This document shows, piece after piece, positions 8,403-17,717 of a stretch of DNA of 64,000 nucleotides. Made by a program: the position numbers and the translations under genes. This DNA is from Faecalibacterium sp. I3-3-89. Lineage in GTDB: Bacteria; Bacillota; Clostridia; Oscillospirales; Ruminococcaceae. Position 1 is the first letter of the stretch. Every line of letters begins with the position of its first letter. Below the pieces are notes generated by a model. That model ran no database searches. It had not been told where the DNA came from and saw only the letters and a list, made by a program, of their open reading frames with translations. The DNA lies in assembly GCF_023347275.1 (NCBI RefSeq), contig NZ_CP094468.1, forward strand, positions 1,612,001 through 1,676,000, written 5' to 3'.

Positions 8403-9656
8403 TTATTGAAAACGATTTTCTGACTTTTCGGCGGTAGGCGGCGTAGATAGCTTCCGCTGTGCCTGTTCTGCCTGCAAGCGGCTCAGCAGTTGCAGAACGG
8501 AATCCCGTGCTTTCTCCTTGACCTGTTCTTTGCCTTTCTGCCGAACTTCCGGCTTCAGCAGCTTCTCTTGCAGACGTGTAGCGGTGGTCTGCATAGTCTT
8601 GAGGAACTTGTCCAGCACGGTGTCCAACCGATGGGCGGCATACTCTCTCGTGGACTGCGGAGCCTTGCGTTTCGGGGACAGCACCCACTTCTTCGTGTCC
8701 TCGATCATCCGCATATCTTCCGTGCGGGTCTCGGTGCGTACCACGTCCGTCACGACCTCCACCGCCTTGTCGTAGGCCGCAGCTGAAACATCTTCCAGCA
8801 GGGTCTCCATGTCCGAAACTTTCAGGGTCAACTCGTTCAGCTTGCTCTGCTGGGCGGCAAGCTGCTTCTTTTGCTTGGCAAGAATGAAGTCCTGCTTTTC
8901 CAGATATTTGCGGTTTCCGTACTCCGCTTCTTCTTCAAGATCCAGCCCATGCCGCTTGGCGATCTCAAACAGCATCTTTCGGCAGGCGGCATCAAAGGTG
9001 ATCTTGCGGTTGTTCCGGCGGCTGAGGGGCTTGTCCGGGTCGGGCAGCTCGAAGCCCAGTGCTTCCAATGCCTTTTCCTGCTGGGGTGCCACCTCGCCGT
9101 ACTTATTTTCGCAGTCGAACACATGACGCTCGTGGATGTGGGGTGTGCTTTCGTCCAGATGCAATGCCCAGTCCAGTACATGAACGTGTTCGCCATACTT
9201 GACCTTGAACTCCTCAATGAACTCGGTGACGATGTTCAGCAAGTCCTCTGCCGAAGCGTGTTCATCCAGCGTTCCAAGTTGATAGATGGTCTCTTCCGGG
9301 CAGGTCTTGCGGCTGGACAGCAGGTCGGGAATGGAGCGGTTGCGCTCTGTGTGCCGGATCTTGGCGTTGCGCTCGTTCTGGCTTTCGATGAAGGCCGTGT
9401 AGTGGGTCTCGTAGAATTGCCGTTCCACATCCGAGAAGGTCACCGCCAGATCATTCGGGTCGGGTGGAGCGAGAGCCGAACGGAAACCGTGGAAGCAGTC
9501 CCAGTAGATGTTGCCCTTGACTCGTTCCGGGTCGATGTGCTCACTGTTGGCAAGATTGAAACTGCGGTCGTTGTGCTTGGGGTTGTAAGTGCCGTGGGTT
9601 CCGGCTCGTCCGTTGTGTCGTGTTAATTTCAGATAGACATCCCTCTTTTCCTGTAT
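8403..9656 (-). pseudogene. mobA: MobA/MobL-family relaxase, start codon apparently lost
   Basis: Coding similarity runs from about 9656 to 8403 (about 417 aa). The N-terminus reads QEKRDVYLKLTRHNGRAG, the conserved start of this relaxase family, followed by the metal-binding HVHVLDWALHLDE-to-TPHIHE stretch and a C-terminal coiled coil. At the expected start (9654-9656) the codon is ATA rather than ATG, and the frame closes at a TGA further upstream. The first conventional start is the GTG at 9443, which would remove 72 conserved residues. Relaxases nick oriT and lead the strand in conjugative mobilization. Either ATA is used, a rare start, or the gene is dead. Confidence 0.75.
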
Positions 9657-10116
9657 TTTTTGTGTACGGCCACTCGTGCGATCAAATCACAGGAGTGATA
9701 CAATTCTTCTAAGCAACGGGTCTCGCATTTCAAGACCGTGTCTTGAAATCTTCTCTCGGAATCAAGAGGTAATCCTTTCGGAAAAGGATTTATGTGTTTG
9801 TTATACTGCAAAGAAAGTGGCCTACCGCTCCTTCCCTCAGTGGGAGATCATGGCGTTTGTCGCTTTCTGCTTAGAAGAGTTTGCTTTCGCTCTGCAAGAA
9901 AAGTATAACAGAGAAACTCATAGTCGAACAGGAACTGTGAGTTCCTAATTTTCAGTGAAAGTAGGAAGCATCGTTCCCATTTCTTGTTGCATCGCTATTC
10001 TTTCTTTGCGGAAAATCATTAAGATGCTGTATCTCTGCAATTATCATAGCACCTGAAATCACTAAAGTCGTGGGCTTCGCAGGCCTATTATTGGCCCCTA
10101 GGTGAACCCGTTTTGA
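9657..10116. other. Non-coding stretch upstream of the relaxase, candidate oriT
   Basis: I see no convincing gene here. Two perfect inverted repeats stand out: ATTTCAAGAC-CGT-GTCTTGAAAT (9727-9749) and AATCCTTT-CGGA-AAAGGATT (9771-9790). Closely spaced inverted repeats beside a relaxase gene are the usual setting of an origin of transfer. Confidence 0.4.
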
Positions 10117-10457
10117 TTACTTTTTCCTGATTTTGGTATAAGGTTTAGCAGGAGCTTCTTTCATTTCAACAGCTTGCCGGGAGAGTGCGCAGCAGCGGAG
10201 CTGCTGGATCTGCCGCCATTTTGCGCCAGATAATACCCAGTAGGATATGACGCACAGCATCATATCACCGGGGCAAAGGGCTGCGCCCTCTGCACTCTTG
10301 CTCCGGGCAAGCTGTCCTGAAGGACAGCTCGTCCGGAGCAATGTAACGAGAGCCGGAAATTGTTCCGGCTCCCCCATCGCAGATAGACTTACAGTCCATC
10401 TGCGTCAATATGATATAGGTCTCCCATATTCGCCCTCGGCACCCTAGGAGTGGGGAA
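10117..10457 (-). other. Hairpin-rich region, possible short ORF remnant
   Basis: Two strong hairpins lie here: an 18-bp near-perfect stem (10300-10317 with 10322-10339) and a 9-bp perfect stem (10350-10358 with 10363-10371). A minus-strand frame at 10117-10377 would encode 86 aa ending in KPYTKIRKK. It reads through both hairpins and matches no family I recognise. The DNA replaces the missing end of the neighbouring methyltransferase. Confidence 0.35.
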
Positions 10458-11876
10458 TCATCCGGCGGCGGGCTTGCACCGCACCATTTCGGATGCAACT
10501 GGATAGCGAATAAATGTTTGAAACTCATTCAAATCTCTGTATGCTGTTGTAGCTTTTCCATTACGATAGTTTGTATACTTACACTTACCGTTATATGCTT
10601 CTTTCCAGACAAAATAGCAAACGCCACCTGCAACATCTACATTCGGAAAAACATCTAGCGAATTAGAATAATCAACCAATGTTGAAATATGCCTATCTCC
10701 TAGCATTTCCTCTCTGAACTTATCTAGTCCTTTACCTCCGGAGTACCATTTTGCAGGAATAATCAAGCAAATTGCGCCGGGATGTGTAGTTTTGATTGCT
10801 TCGATAAAACGATTATAGATAGGCGTTGCACTTACGCCGGCACCGCCATCACTTATCTGATACGGCGGGTTTCCGATGACATAATCAAACTTCATGCTGG
10901 TACTCCCTTCCTGAATGGTTTCAAAGTTCTGGGTCGTTCCATGGCTGCCCTTGCGCCAGTTTTTCACTTTGCAGGATACCGTGGGCAGCTGCGGCTCTGC
11001 CGCTCCGAACATGGAAAAGAGGTCAAGCTGTTCTGTCTCCGGCTGGGGCTTGCCGCCGGGCACGGACAGGTGCAGGCCGTCCATTTGCCACAGGTTCCAG
11101 CTGATGATGTTGGCGATAGGCTGTAACTCTTCTTTTGTGGGTTTGCGCTGCCAGCGGGCTTGCAGATGCTCTGCATAGGTCAGCAGAAGGTTGACCCGTG
11201 CCAGCAAAAGATTATCTCCCTGATACTCGTAGCCGTAGGTGGACTGCACCGCATGGGTGGCATATTTGCGCCACTCGTCCTCTGTGGCGGCGTTCTCGCT
11301 TACCACCCGCAGCTTGCGGTCCAGAATGCCAATGCGCCGGGGCACCGGGATCATCTCACCGGTGGCGGCATCGTACCGGGATGCAAGAAAAGGGGCTTCG
11401 CCGCAGGTCACCTCCAAGCGGCGGTTCTGCACATACTGCACCCATGCCGGAGTCCTGCCCCCGCAAGCCGGGAACTGCACCGGCGTTTCCACCGTCTGCC
11501 AACCTTGGGGCAGCTCCACCGTGAACTGCCCGGCGCTCTCCTCTGCCCCCAGCCCACGGAACCAGTCGGCATCCAGTGCGTTGTTCATCTTGTTGCAGAC
11601 CCATGCGGGGCTGAACACCTCGCCTTTTTTGCGGGTGCGCTGCTGCTGGGTGTCGGTCTGCTTCATCATCCGGGGCAGCACCACCTCGTAGTGGGTCAGC
11701 CCGAGCTGCTGGGTGGTGATCTGGGATCTATCCGTGACAGGTTCGTACATTACCGTTTGCAGCTCTTCCGGCGGGTCGGTGGCCCAGATGATGTTTTTAC
11801 CGGTGGAGCGGTCTTTTAGAAGTGTATCCAGCACCGCCTGCACTTCCGGTGCGTGAAAGTCGATCAGTTGTTCCAA
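10458..11876 (-). pseudogene. Eco57I-like adenine methyltransferase, C-terminus missing
   Basis: 472 aa. The N-terminal half contains KKGEVFSPAWVCNKMNN, and the amino-methyltransferase catalytic motif NPPY sits in DYVIGNPPYQISD near residue 336. Homology to element-borne type IIG/Eco57I-type methylases stops near residue 465 (FIRYPVASEMVR), after which the frame ends with CKPAAG. Full-length relatives continue for a further target-recognition region, so this copy is truncated and probably inactive. It starts at a TTG and diverges from the XRE gene across an operator-like region. Confidence 0.7.
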
Positions 11877-11944
11877 CGGGGATTCCCTCGCTTTGCCTTA
11901 GCGTTGCGGCGGAAGTAGTATTTTTGTACTAGTTCTGCCTTATA

Positions 11945-12004
11945 CTAGTATTATACAGCTACTTTTTGCCTTGTCTAGTATTGTACAGCCACTTTTCGTC
12001 AAAA
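11945..12004. promoter_or_regulatory. Two 30-bp direct repeats, probable XRE operator
   Basis: CTAGTATTATACAGCTAC (11945) recurs as CTAGTATTGTACAGCCAC (11975), with further TACTAGT words at 11937, 11943 and 12021. They fill the gap between the divergent methyltransferase and XRE genes, which fits autoregulation by the XRE protein. Confidence 0.5.
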
Positions 12005-12049
12005 GTAGGAGCGATTCATATACTAGTAATAAGGAAAGGTGGTCAAGCT

Positions 12050-12352
12050 ATGCTTGGGGAACGATTGGCAGAACTCCGCAAACTGAATAATGACACACAG
12101 CAGACCCTTGCGGACAAGCTTGGTATCTCCGTTTGGTCTATCCGTGCGTGGGAACAGGGAAAGAGCTACCCCTTCAGCAATGTGCTGCTTGCCATCTGCA
12201 AGCTCTACGGCACCTCCGCCGACTACCTGCTGGGCCTGACCGACATCGACCCCTCGGACGAAGCCCGCAAACAGCGCCAGCGCCTGACCGAAGAAGAACA
12301 AAACGAGATGCACCGCTACGAAGAATATTTGCTCTGGAAACGCAAAAAATAA
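12050..12352 (+). CDS. XRE-family transcriptional regulator
   Basis: 100 aa. An N-terminal helix-turn-helix (about 3-60: RLAELRKLNNDTQQTLADKLGISVWSIRAWEQG) is followed by the SADYLLGLTD segment typical of phage-type Cro/CI regulators. The start at 12050 follows AAGGAAAGGTGG; the upstream extension in the same frame has no ribosome-binding site. It probably represses itself and the divergent methyltransferase through the repeated operator between them. Confidence 0.88.
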   Translation: MLGERLAELRKLNNDTQQTLADKLGISVWSIRAWEQGKSYPFSNVLLAICKLYGTSADYLLGLTDIDPSDEARKQRQRLTEEEQNEMHRYEEYLLWKRKK

Positions 12353-12391
12353 GCCGCCCAGCGAGACCGTAAAGGTCGTTGGGCGGCTTAT
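12351..12391 (+). terminator. Intrinsic terminator after the XRE gene
   Basis: A 10-bp GC-rich stem (AAGCCGCCCA with TGGGCGGCTT) overlaps the XRE stop codon and is followed by ATTTG. Confidence 0.7.
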
Positions 12392-12465
12392 TTGCCCTCT
12401 TGACAAATACGTAAAATACGTATACAATAAAACTGTAATCCTGAAAGAAAGGAGGGGCACCCGCC

Positions 12466-12657
12466 ATGCCGATGACTCCCAAGCAAATGATTCGCTTGCT
12501 GGAGCAGAACGGCTTTGTTTTAGTCAGTGCAAATGGGTCACACTATAAGTACCATAACCCAACTACCAACAAAACCACTGTCGTTCCATTTCACGCAAAG
12601 GATCTGAAGCCCGGTACCGAGAAAAACATTCTCAAATTGGCCGGACTCAAAAAGTAA
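12466..12657 (+). CDS. hicA: HicA-type mRNA interferase toxin
   Basis: 63 aa, a normal HicA length. It has the double-stranded-RNA-binding-like fold signature GSHYKYHN with the conserved catalytic His of the SH[YH]KY motif (about residue 27), then TVVPFHAKDLKPGT. HicA cleaves mRNA and is neutralised by HicB, encoded next. A strong AAAGGAGG site precedes the ATG. The pair may stabilise the island. Confidence 0.9.
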   Translation: MPMTPKQMIRLLEQNGFVLVSANGSHYKYHNPTTNKTTVVPFHAKDLKPGTEKNILKLAGLKK

Positions 12658-12797
12658 GAATATGATGATTGTAGACTTCATATTCTGAAACTGCAAAGCA
12701 CTGCATAGACTATTCTACAATTTCCAACCAATAATGTAGGCCTGTTAAGTGAAGGTACATTGATTGTTTGTTGAATTATAAAAGGTGAGGTCACATT

Positions 12798-13175
12798 ATG
12801 AACGCTATTTTCTATCCTGCAATTTTTCACCCGGAAGAAACCGGGTACTCTGTTGAGATTCCCGATATTGAGGGCTGCTTCACCCAAGGCGATACCATGG
12901 ACGAAGCTGTCCGCATGGCACAGGATGCCATCGGCCTTATGCTGGAAGATTGCAAAGTCTGCCCGGAGCCTTCTGTCCCTTCTGCGCTTCACGTTGACCC
13001 GGAAGATTTTGTGGTGATGGTGCCTTTCGATATGGAAGAGTACGAAAAGCGGTACAGACCCGTAAAGAAAACCCTTTCCATTCCCGGCTGGCTCAACGAT
13101 GCCGCCGAATCGGCACACATCAACTTTTCCGGCGTCCTTCAGGATGCGCTGAAAGAGAAACTCCATCTGGCATAA
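12798..13175 (+). CDS. hicB: HicB-type antitoxin
   Basis: 125 aa. The N-terminal HicB fold shows YPAIFHPEETGYSVEIPDIEGCFTQGDTMDEA, and the C-terminal part (IPGWLNDAAESAHINFSGVLQDALKEKL) is a ribbon-helix-helix/HTH-like DNA-binding segment. It should bind HicA and repress the pair. It lies 140 bp after hicA, a wider gap than usual, so it may have its own promoter. GGTGAGG precedes the ATG. Confidence 0.88.
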   Translation: MNAIFYPAIFHPEETGYSVEIPDIEGCFTQGDTMDEAVRMAQDAIGLMLEDCKVCPEPSVPSALHVDPEDFVVMVPFDMEEYEKRYRPVKKTLSIPGWLNDAAESAHINFSGVLQDALKEKLHLA

Positions 13176-13229
13176 TAACAATTTTAATGTTCAACGCAAA
13201 TAAGTACCGTTGGAAAGGAGAAAACGAAT

Positions 13230-14114
13230 ATGGACGTAAATCAATTGATGATACCTGTATATATCAATGAAAAGATAGTTTTGGATATGCTTGCAATCAT
13301 CGAAGATGGCTTTTCTACAGTAAGTCAGGTAAGCTATTCCGATCATAAAGAGAACAGTAATGCTCAAAAAATTGAAGCAGAAGTTTCTACGTCCGCTTCA
13401 ATCTTAAGTAAACTGCTCAAAATCGATCTAAAAGGTGAATTGTCCCATTCTGGAAACTGTGGAGAAACTGAAAACACAACCAAAGAAAAAGTACACACAA
13501 ATGTATCTTTGTTATCCAAATTCCGAGCATTCCTCACAGATGCGAATATCCTAAAATCTGGATTCGACATCTCAAATATGAAAATCGGTGATTTTATTGA
13601 GGTGGAAGGAGAACTTCAAAAAAATCCGCTAATCAATTGTATGGATATTTTTGTGGATATGCTGAGAATGGCTGATATTTTTGCAGAAAAACCTCAGTTA
13701 AACGCAAAGACGCAGGCTAAAGCACAAAAGCAGCAGCAAGATGAAACCATGAAAAAAATCAAATCCTTTGCCAGCGAACTCAAACACAGTGGAACGGTAG
13801 ATTTCATCTTATCTGATTCGGCAGGGACTGTTGTTTTATCTGCTCAAGAACAGTATCTGTCAAATGATAATATTTCCGAAATTCTCGGTGGACATTTCAA
13901 GGTCCTTGGAAAAGTTATTGCAATCTGTGCCGACAAAACAGAAAGCATTGATCTTTTAAGAAAAACAACACTGTCCATTCTCCCACATGATCTTCTCGCT
14001 GATATGTTTTTATGTCTTCAAAATGAAGACATGAAGCAATACAATCTCCCTGAATTAAAGACGGAAATCTCAGGGCCTGCCGTAATTGTTATCCCTGTTG
14101 CCATTTATGCATGA
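13230..14114 (+). CDS. DUF6414-like protein
   Basis: 294 aa, soluble, no signal peptide. The start (LMIPVYINEKIVLDMLAIIEDGFS) and the IGDFIEVEGELQKNP strand resemble the DUF6414 family, found in scattered accessory regions and of unknown function. The middle is Lys/Gln-rich (about 155-180). Base composition is clearly lower in GC than the flanking host genes. GGAAAGGAG precedes the ATG. It is the last clear gene before the right att site, a typical cargo position, so a defence role is possible but unproven. Confidence 0.6.
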   Translation: MDVNQLMIPVYINEKIVLDMLAIIEDGFSTVSQVSYSDHKENSNAQKIEAEVSTSASILSKLLKIDLKGELSHSGNCGETENTTKEKVHTNVSLLSKFRAFLTDANILKSGFDISNMKIGDFIEVEGELQKNPLINCMDIFVDMLRMADIFAEKPQLNAKTQAKAQKQQQDETMKKIKSFASELKHSGTVDFILSDSAGTVVLSAQEQYLSNDNISEILGGHFKVLGKVIAICADKTESIDLLRKTTLSILPHDLLADMFLCLQNEDMKQYNLPELKTEISGPAVIVIPVAIYA

Positions 14115-14383
14115 CGGTAAATATTTTCGGCTTATATCCGTCCATTTATAGAGAACTCCAACGCATCCACAATGGCATTCTCTTTTTCCTTCAGACACTT
14201 GGGTTGTTTGGCATTTTAGGATTTTGGCTTATTGTATCTCTACCTTTGTTCTTCGTCAACAATAAAGCCGCTGACAGTCTGTCTCTCGCAGAATCCACCA
14301 GCAGGCTCACGATTCTTCAATACTCCCAGACGCAAAAAATCGGCACCCGCTTTTCAGCGAGTGCCGATTTTGTTACCCTATAG
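14111..14383 (+). CDS. Doubtful small membrane ORF overlapping the terminator
   Basis: 90 aa if real. Its ATG overlaps the stop of the previous gene (ATGA) and it has one hydrophobic stretch (about 23-48). Its last 15 codons are the arms of an intrinsic terminator, so at least the 3' part is not a true gene. I recognise no family. Confidence 0.2.
   Translation: MTVNIFGLYPSIYRELQRIHNGILFFLQTLGLFGILGFWLIVSLPLFFVNNKAADSLSLAESTSRLTILQYSQTQKIGTRFSASADFVTL
14334..14371. terminator. Bidirectional terminator at the right end of the island
   Basis: AAATCGGCAC and GTGCCGATTT arms around a 14-nt loop, with an A-run on the left and a T-rich tail on the right. It can end the island's rightward transcripts and also catch groEL transcripts that enter the island. 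Confidence 0.75.
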
Positions 14384-14398
14384 TGCGCTTTGATTTTT

Positions 14399-14427
14399 GG
14401 CGTAAGTGGCGTAAGTTTGGCGTAAAT
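14399..14427 (+). repeat. Right arm repeats GGCGTAAGT (three copies)
   Basis: Copies start at 14399, 14408 and 14419 (the last as GGCGTAAAT). They match the left-end repeats, as expected of integrase arm sites. Confidence 0.6.
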
Positions 14428-14479
14428 CCGCTTTTGCACGCTCCAAAAATCAAGGATTCATGCGGTTTTTAGGCTGTTA

Positions 14480-16135
<1,656 letters not shown>

Positions 16136-16174
16136 TTATAAAAGCTTGATGATCCAGTGATGAGGGAAAGACGC

Positions 16175-16459
16175 TTACTCCACGATGGCCAGGATGTCGG
16201 CCTGACGCACGATGGTGCACTCTTCGCCGTCCACCTTGACCTCGGTGCCGGAGTATTTGCTGGTGAGCACCTTATCGCCCACCTTGACGGTCATCTTGAC
16301 TTCCTTGCCGTCCACGACACCGCCGGGGCCGACGGCCACGACCTGTGCCACCTGCGGCTTCTCCTTGGCGCTGCCGGTCAGGATGAGGCCGCCCTTGGTG
16401 GTCTCCTCGACCTCAACAGTCTTGATAACAACACGGTCTGCAAGAGGAATGATCTTCAT
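16175..16459 (-). CDS. groES: Co-chaperonin GroES
   Basis: 94 aa, typical length. It starts MKIIPLADRVVIK; the mobile loop that binds GroEL is at about residues 17-32 (EETTKGGLILTGSAKE). The heptameric lid of the GroEL chamber. First gene of the operon, downstream of a sigma-A promoter and CIRCE. Confidence 0.97.
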   Translation of the reverse strand: MKIIPLADRVVIKTVEVEETTKGGLILTGSAKEKPQVAQVVAVGPGGVVDGKEVKMTVKVGDKVLTSKYSGTEVKVDGEECTIVRQADILAIVE

Positions 16460-16529
16460 CGTTCTTGCCCTCCTATTATAAAATAAAAGTGAAACTTTTT
16501 CATGGCCCGGGGCTTCCTCCTCCGGGTGT

Positions 16530-16556
16530 TTAGCACTCCATTTCCCTGAGTGCTAA
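16530..16556. promoter_or_regulatory. CIRCE operator (HrcA binding site)
   Basis: A perfect TTAGCACTC-N9-GAGTGCTAA inverted repeat upstream of groES. HrcA binds this element and represses groESL until heat shock. Confidence 0.97.
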
Positions 16557-16560
16557 GTGT

Positions 16561-16589
16561 ATTGTACTCATCTCAGGCAGAAAAATCAA
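16561..16589 (-). promoter_or_regulatory. groESL promoter
   Basis: On the minus strand TTGATT (16584-16589) and TACAAT (16561-16566) are 17 bp apart, directly upstream of CIRCE, so bound HrcA would block the transcription start. Confidence 0.7.
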
Positions 16590-16626
16590 GGGTTTTTGCA
16601 AATTTCTTTGTTAATATTTTATGACA

Positions 16627-16654
16627 GCAAAAAAGCGCCCCCGGCAGGGCGCTT
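16627..16654 (-). terminator. Intrinsic terminator after the lipid kinase gene
   Basis: AAGCGCCC and GGGCGCTT arms with a 6-nt loop, followed by a T-run on the minus strand. Confidence 0.85.
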
Positions 16655-16668
16655 CGCAGTCTTTCCGT

Positions 16669-17649
16669 TTATACGCTGGCACGCTGAGCCATGAACCGCT
16701 CGTAGGCGGGCTTTGGCAGCAGGACGTGCCCCGCCAGCGGCCTGAGCCGGGCGGTGATGGCCTCGCAGGGGGCGCACTCGCCGTCCGCCGTCGCCACGAT
16801 GGGGCCTCGCCCATCCGCAGGGCGCAGGGAGACGCACTTGGCCCGGCGGTAGAGGAAGTAAGGCTTCGCCTGCTCGGTCAGCGCACCATCCCGGAAGTGC
16901 TTCCCGCCCTTGTACATCCCCAGCAGCCGGGCGATGGTCAGTCGGCCCACCCTGCGGATGATAAAGACGTCCAGCCAGCCGTCGTCGGGCCGGGCCTCTG
17001 GCGCGGCGTAGAAGCCGCCGCCGTAGGTGCGGCCATTGCAGACCGCGCACATCAGGCAGTCCACCGTCAGCTCCTCGCCGTCGATGGTGAACGCCACCTT
17101 CCGGCCGATGTGGCCGCAGAGCTGCCTGACGATGGAGAGGGCGTAGGCCATCTCGCCGCCGCAGAAGGGGATGCGCCGGAACTGGGGGATGCCGTAGGCC
17201 ACCTGTGCGTCCAGCCCGGCGGCGCAGATGGTGGCCGAGAGGCCGAGGTCGGTCTCCATCAAATCAATGTCCACCGCCCCGCCCGCGAATTGCGCGTCAA
17301 GGTCGCTGAACTCCTCCCTCGTGCCGTAGGTGCGGAGGAAATCGTTGCCGCTGCCGAAGGGCAGACACCCCACGGCGGCAAGGGCGCACCCATTGGCACC
17401 CGTCAGCGCCTCATTGAAGGTGCCGTCACCGCCCGCCGTCCAGATGCGCACCGGCTCGCCCTCGGCCTCGGCGGTGTGTGCCGCCTCCGCAGCCAGCGCA
17501 CGGGCATGGCCCGCGTACTGGGTCACGACGACCTGCAGCTTTTCCGGCGGGATGCCCGCCCGTCCGGCGGCGGCATGGATGGCCGGGGTCAGCCCGGTGG
17601 TGCAGTCCCGCTTGCCTGCGGTGGGGTTGAGCAAAAACAGATAGCGCAT
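16669..17649 (-). CDS. Diacylglycerol/lipid kinase family protein
   Basis: 326 aa. The N-terminal domain starts LFLLNPTAGK and carries the ATP-binding WTAGGDGTFNEAL motif (about residues 71-83) of the DAGK catalytic domain, followed by LPFGSGNDFLR and the C-terminal YegS-like beta-sandwich. It likely phosphorylates diacylglycerol or a related lipid at the membrane surface. Single gene; AGGAGGAAG precedes the ATG. Confidence 0.88.
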   Translation of the reverse strand: MRYLFLLNPTAGKRDCTTGLTPAIHAAAGRAGIPPEKLQVVVTQYAGHARALAAEAAHTAEAEGEPVRIWTAGGDGTFNEALTGANGCALAAVGCLPFGSGNDFLRTYGTREEFSDLDAQFAGGAVDIDLMETDLGLSATICAAGLDAQVAYGIPQFRRIPFCGGEMAYALSIVRQLCGHIGRKVAFTIDGEELTVDCLMCAVCNGRTYGGGFYAAPEARPDDGWLDVFIIRRVGRLTIARLLGMYKGGKHFRDGALTEQAKPYFLYRRAKCVSLRPADGRGPIVATADGECAPCEAITARLRPLAGHVLLPKPAYERFMAQRASV

Positions 17650-17717
17650 TCGGCTTCCTCCTCTGGTGATTCCTGCCCTCTATCATAGCGGAAAACCAGA
17701 GCAGATGCAAGAGCTTT

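Noticed and set aside
9676..9948. 90-aa plus-strand ORF upstream of the relaxase
   Set aside because: It runs through two perfect inverted repeats, lacks a ribosome-binding site and resembles no family.
14111..14383. Confident small membrane protein at the island end
   Set aside because: Its 3' part is the terminator stem, so I list it only as doubtful.
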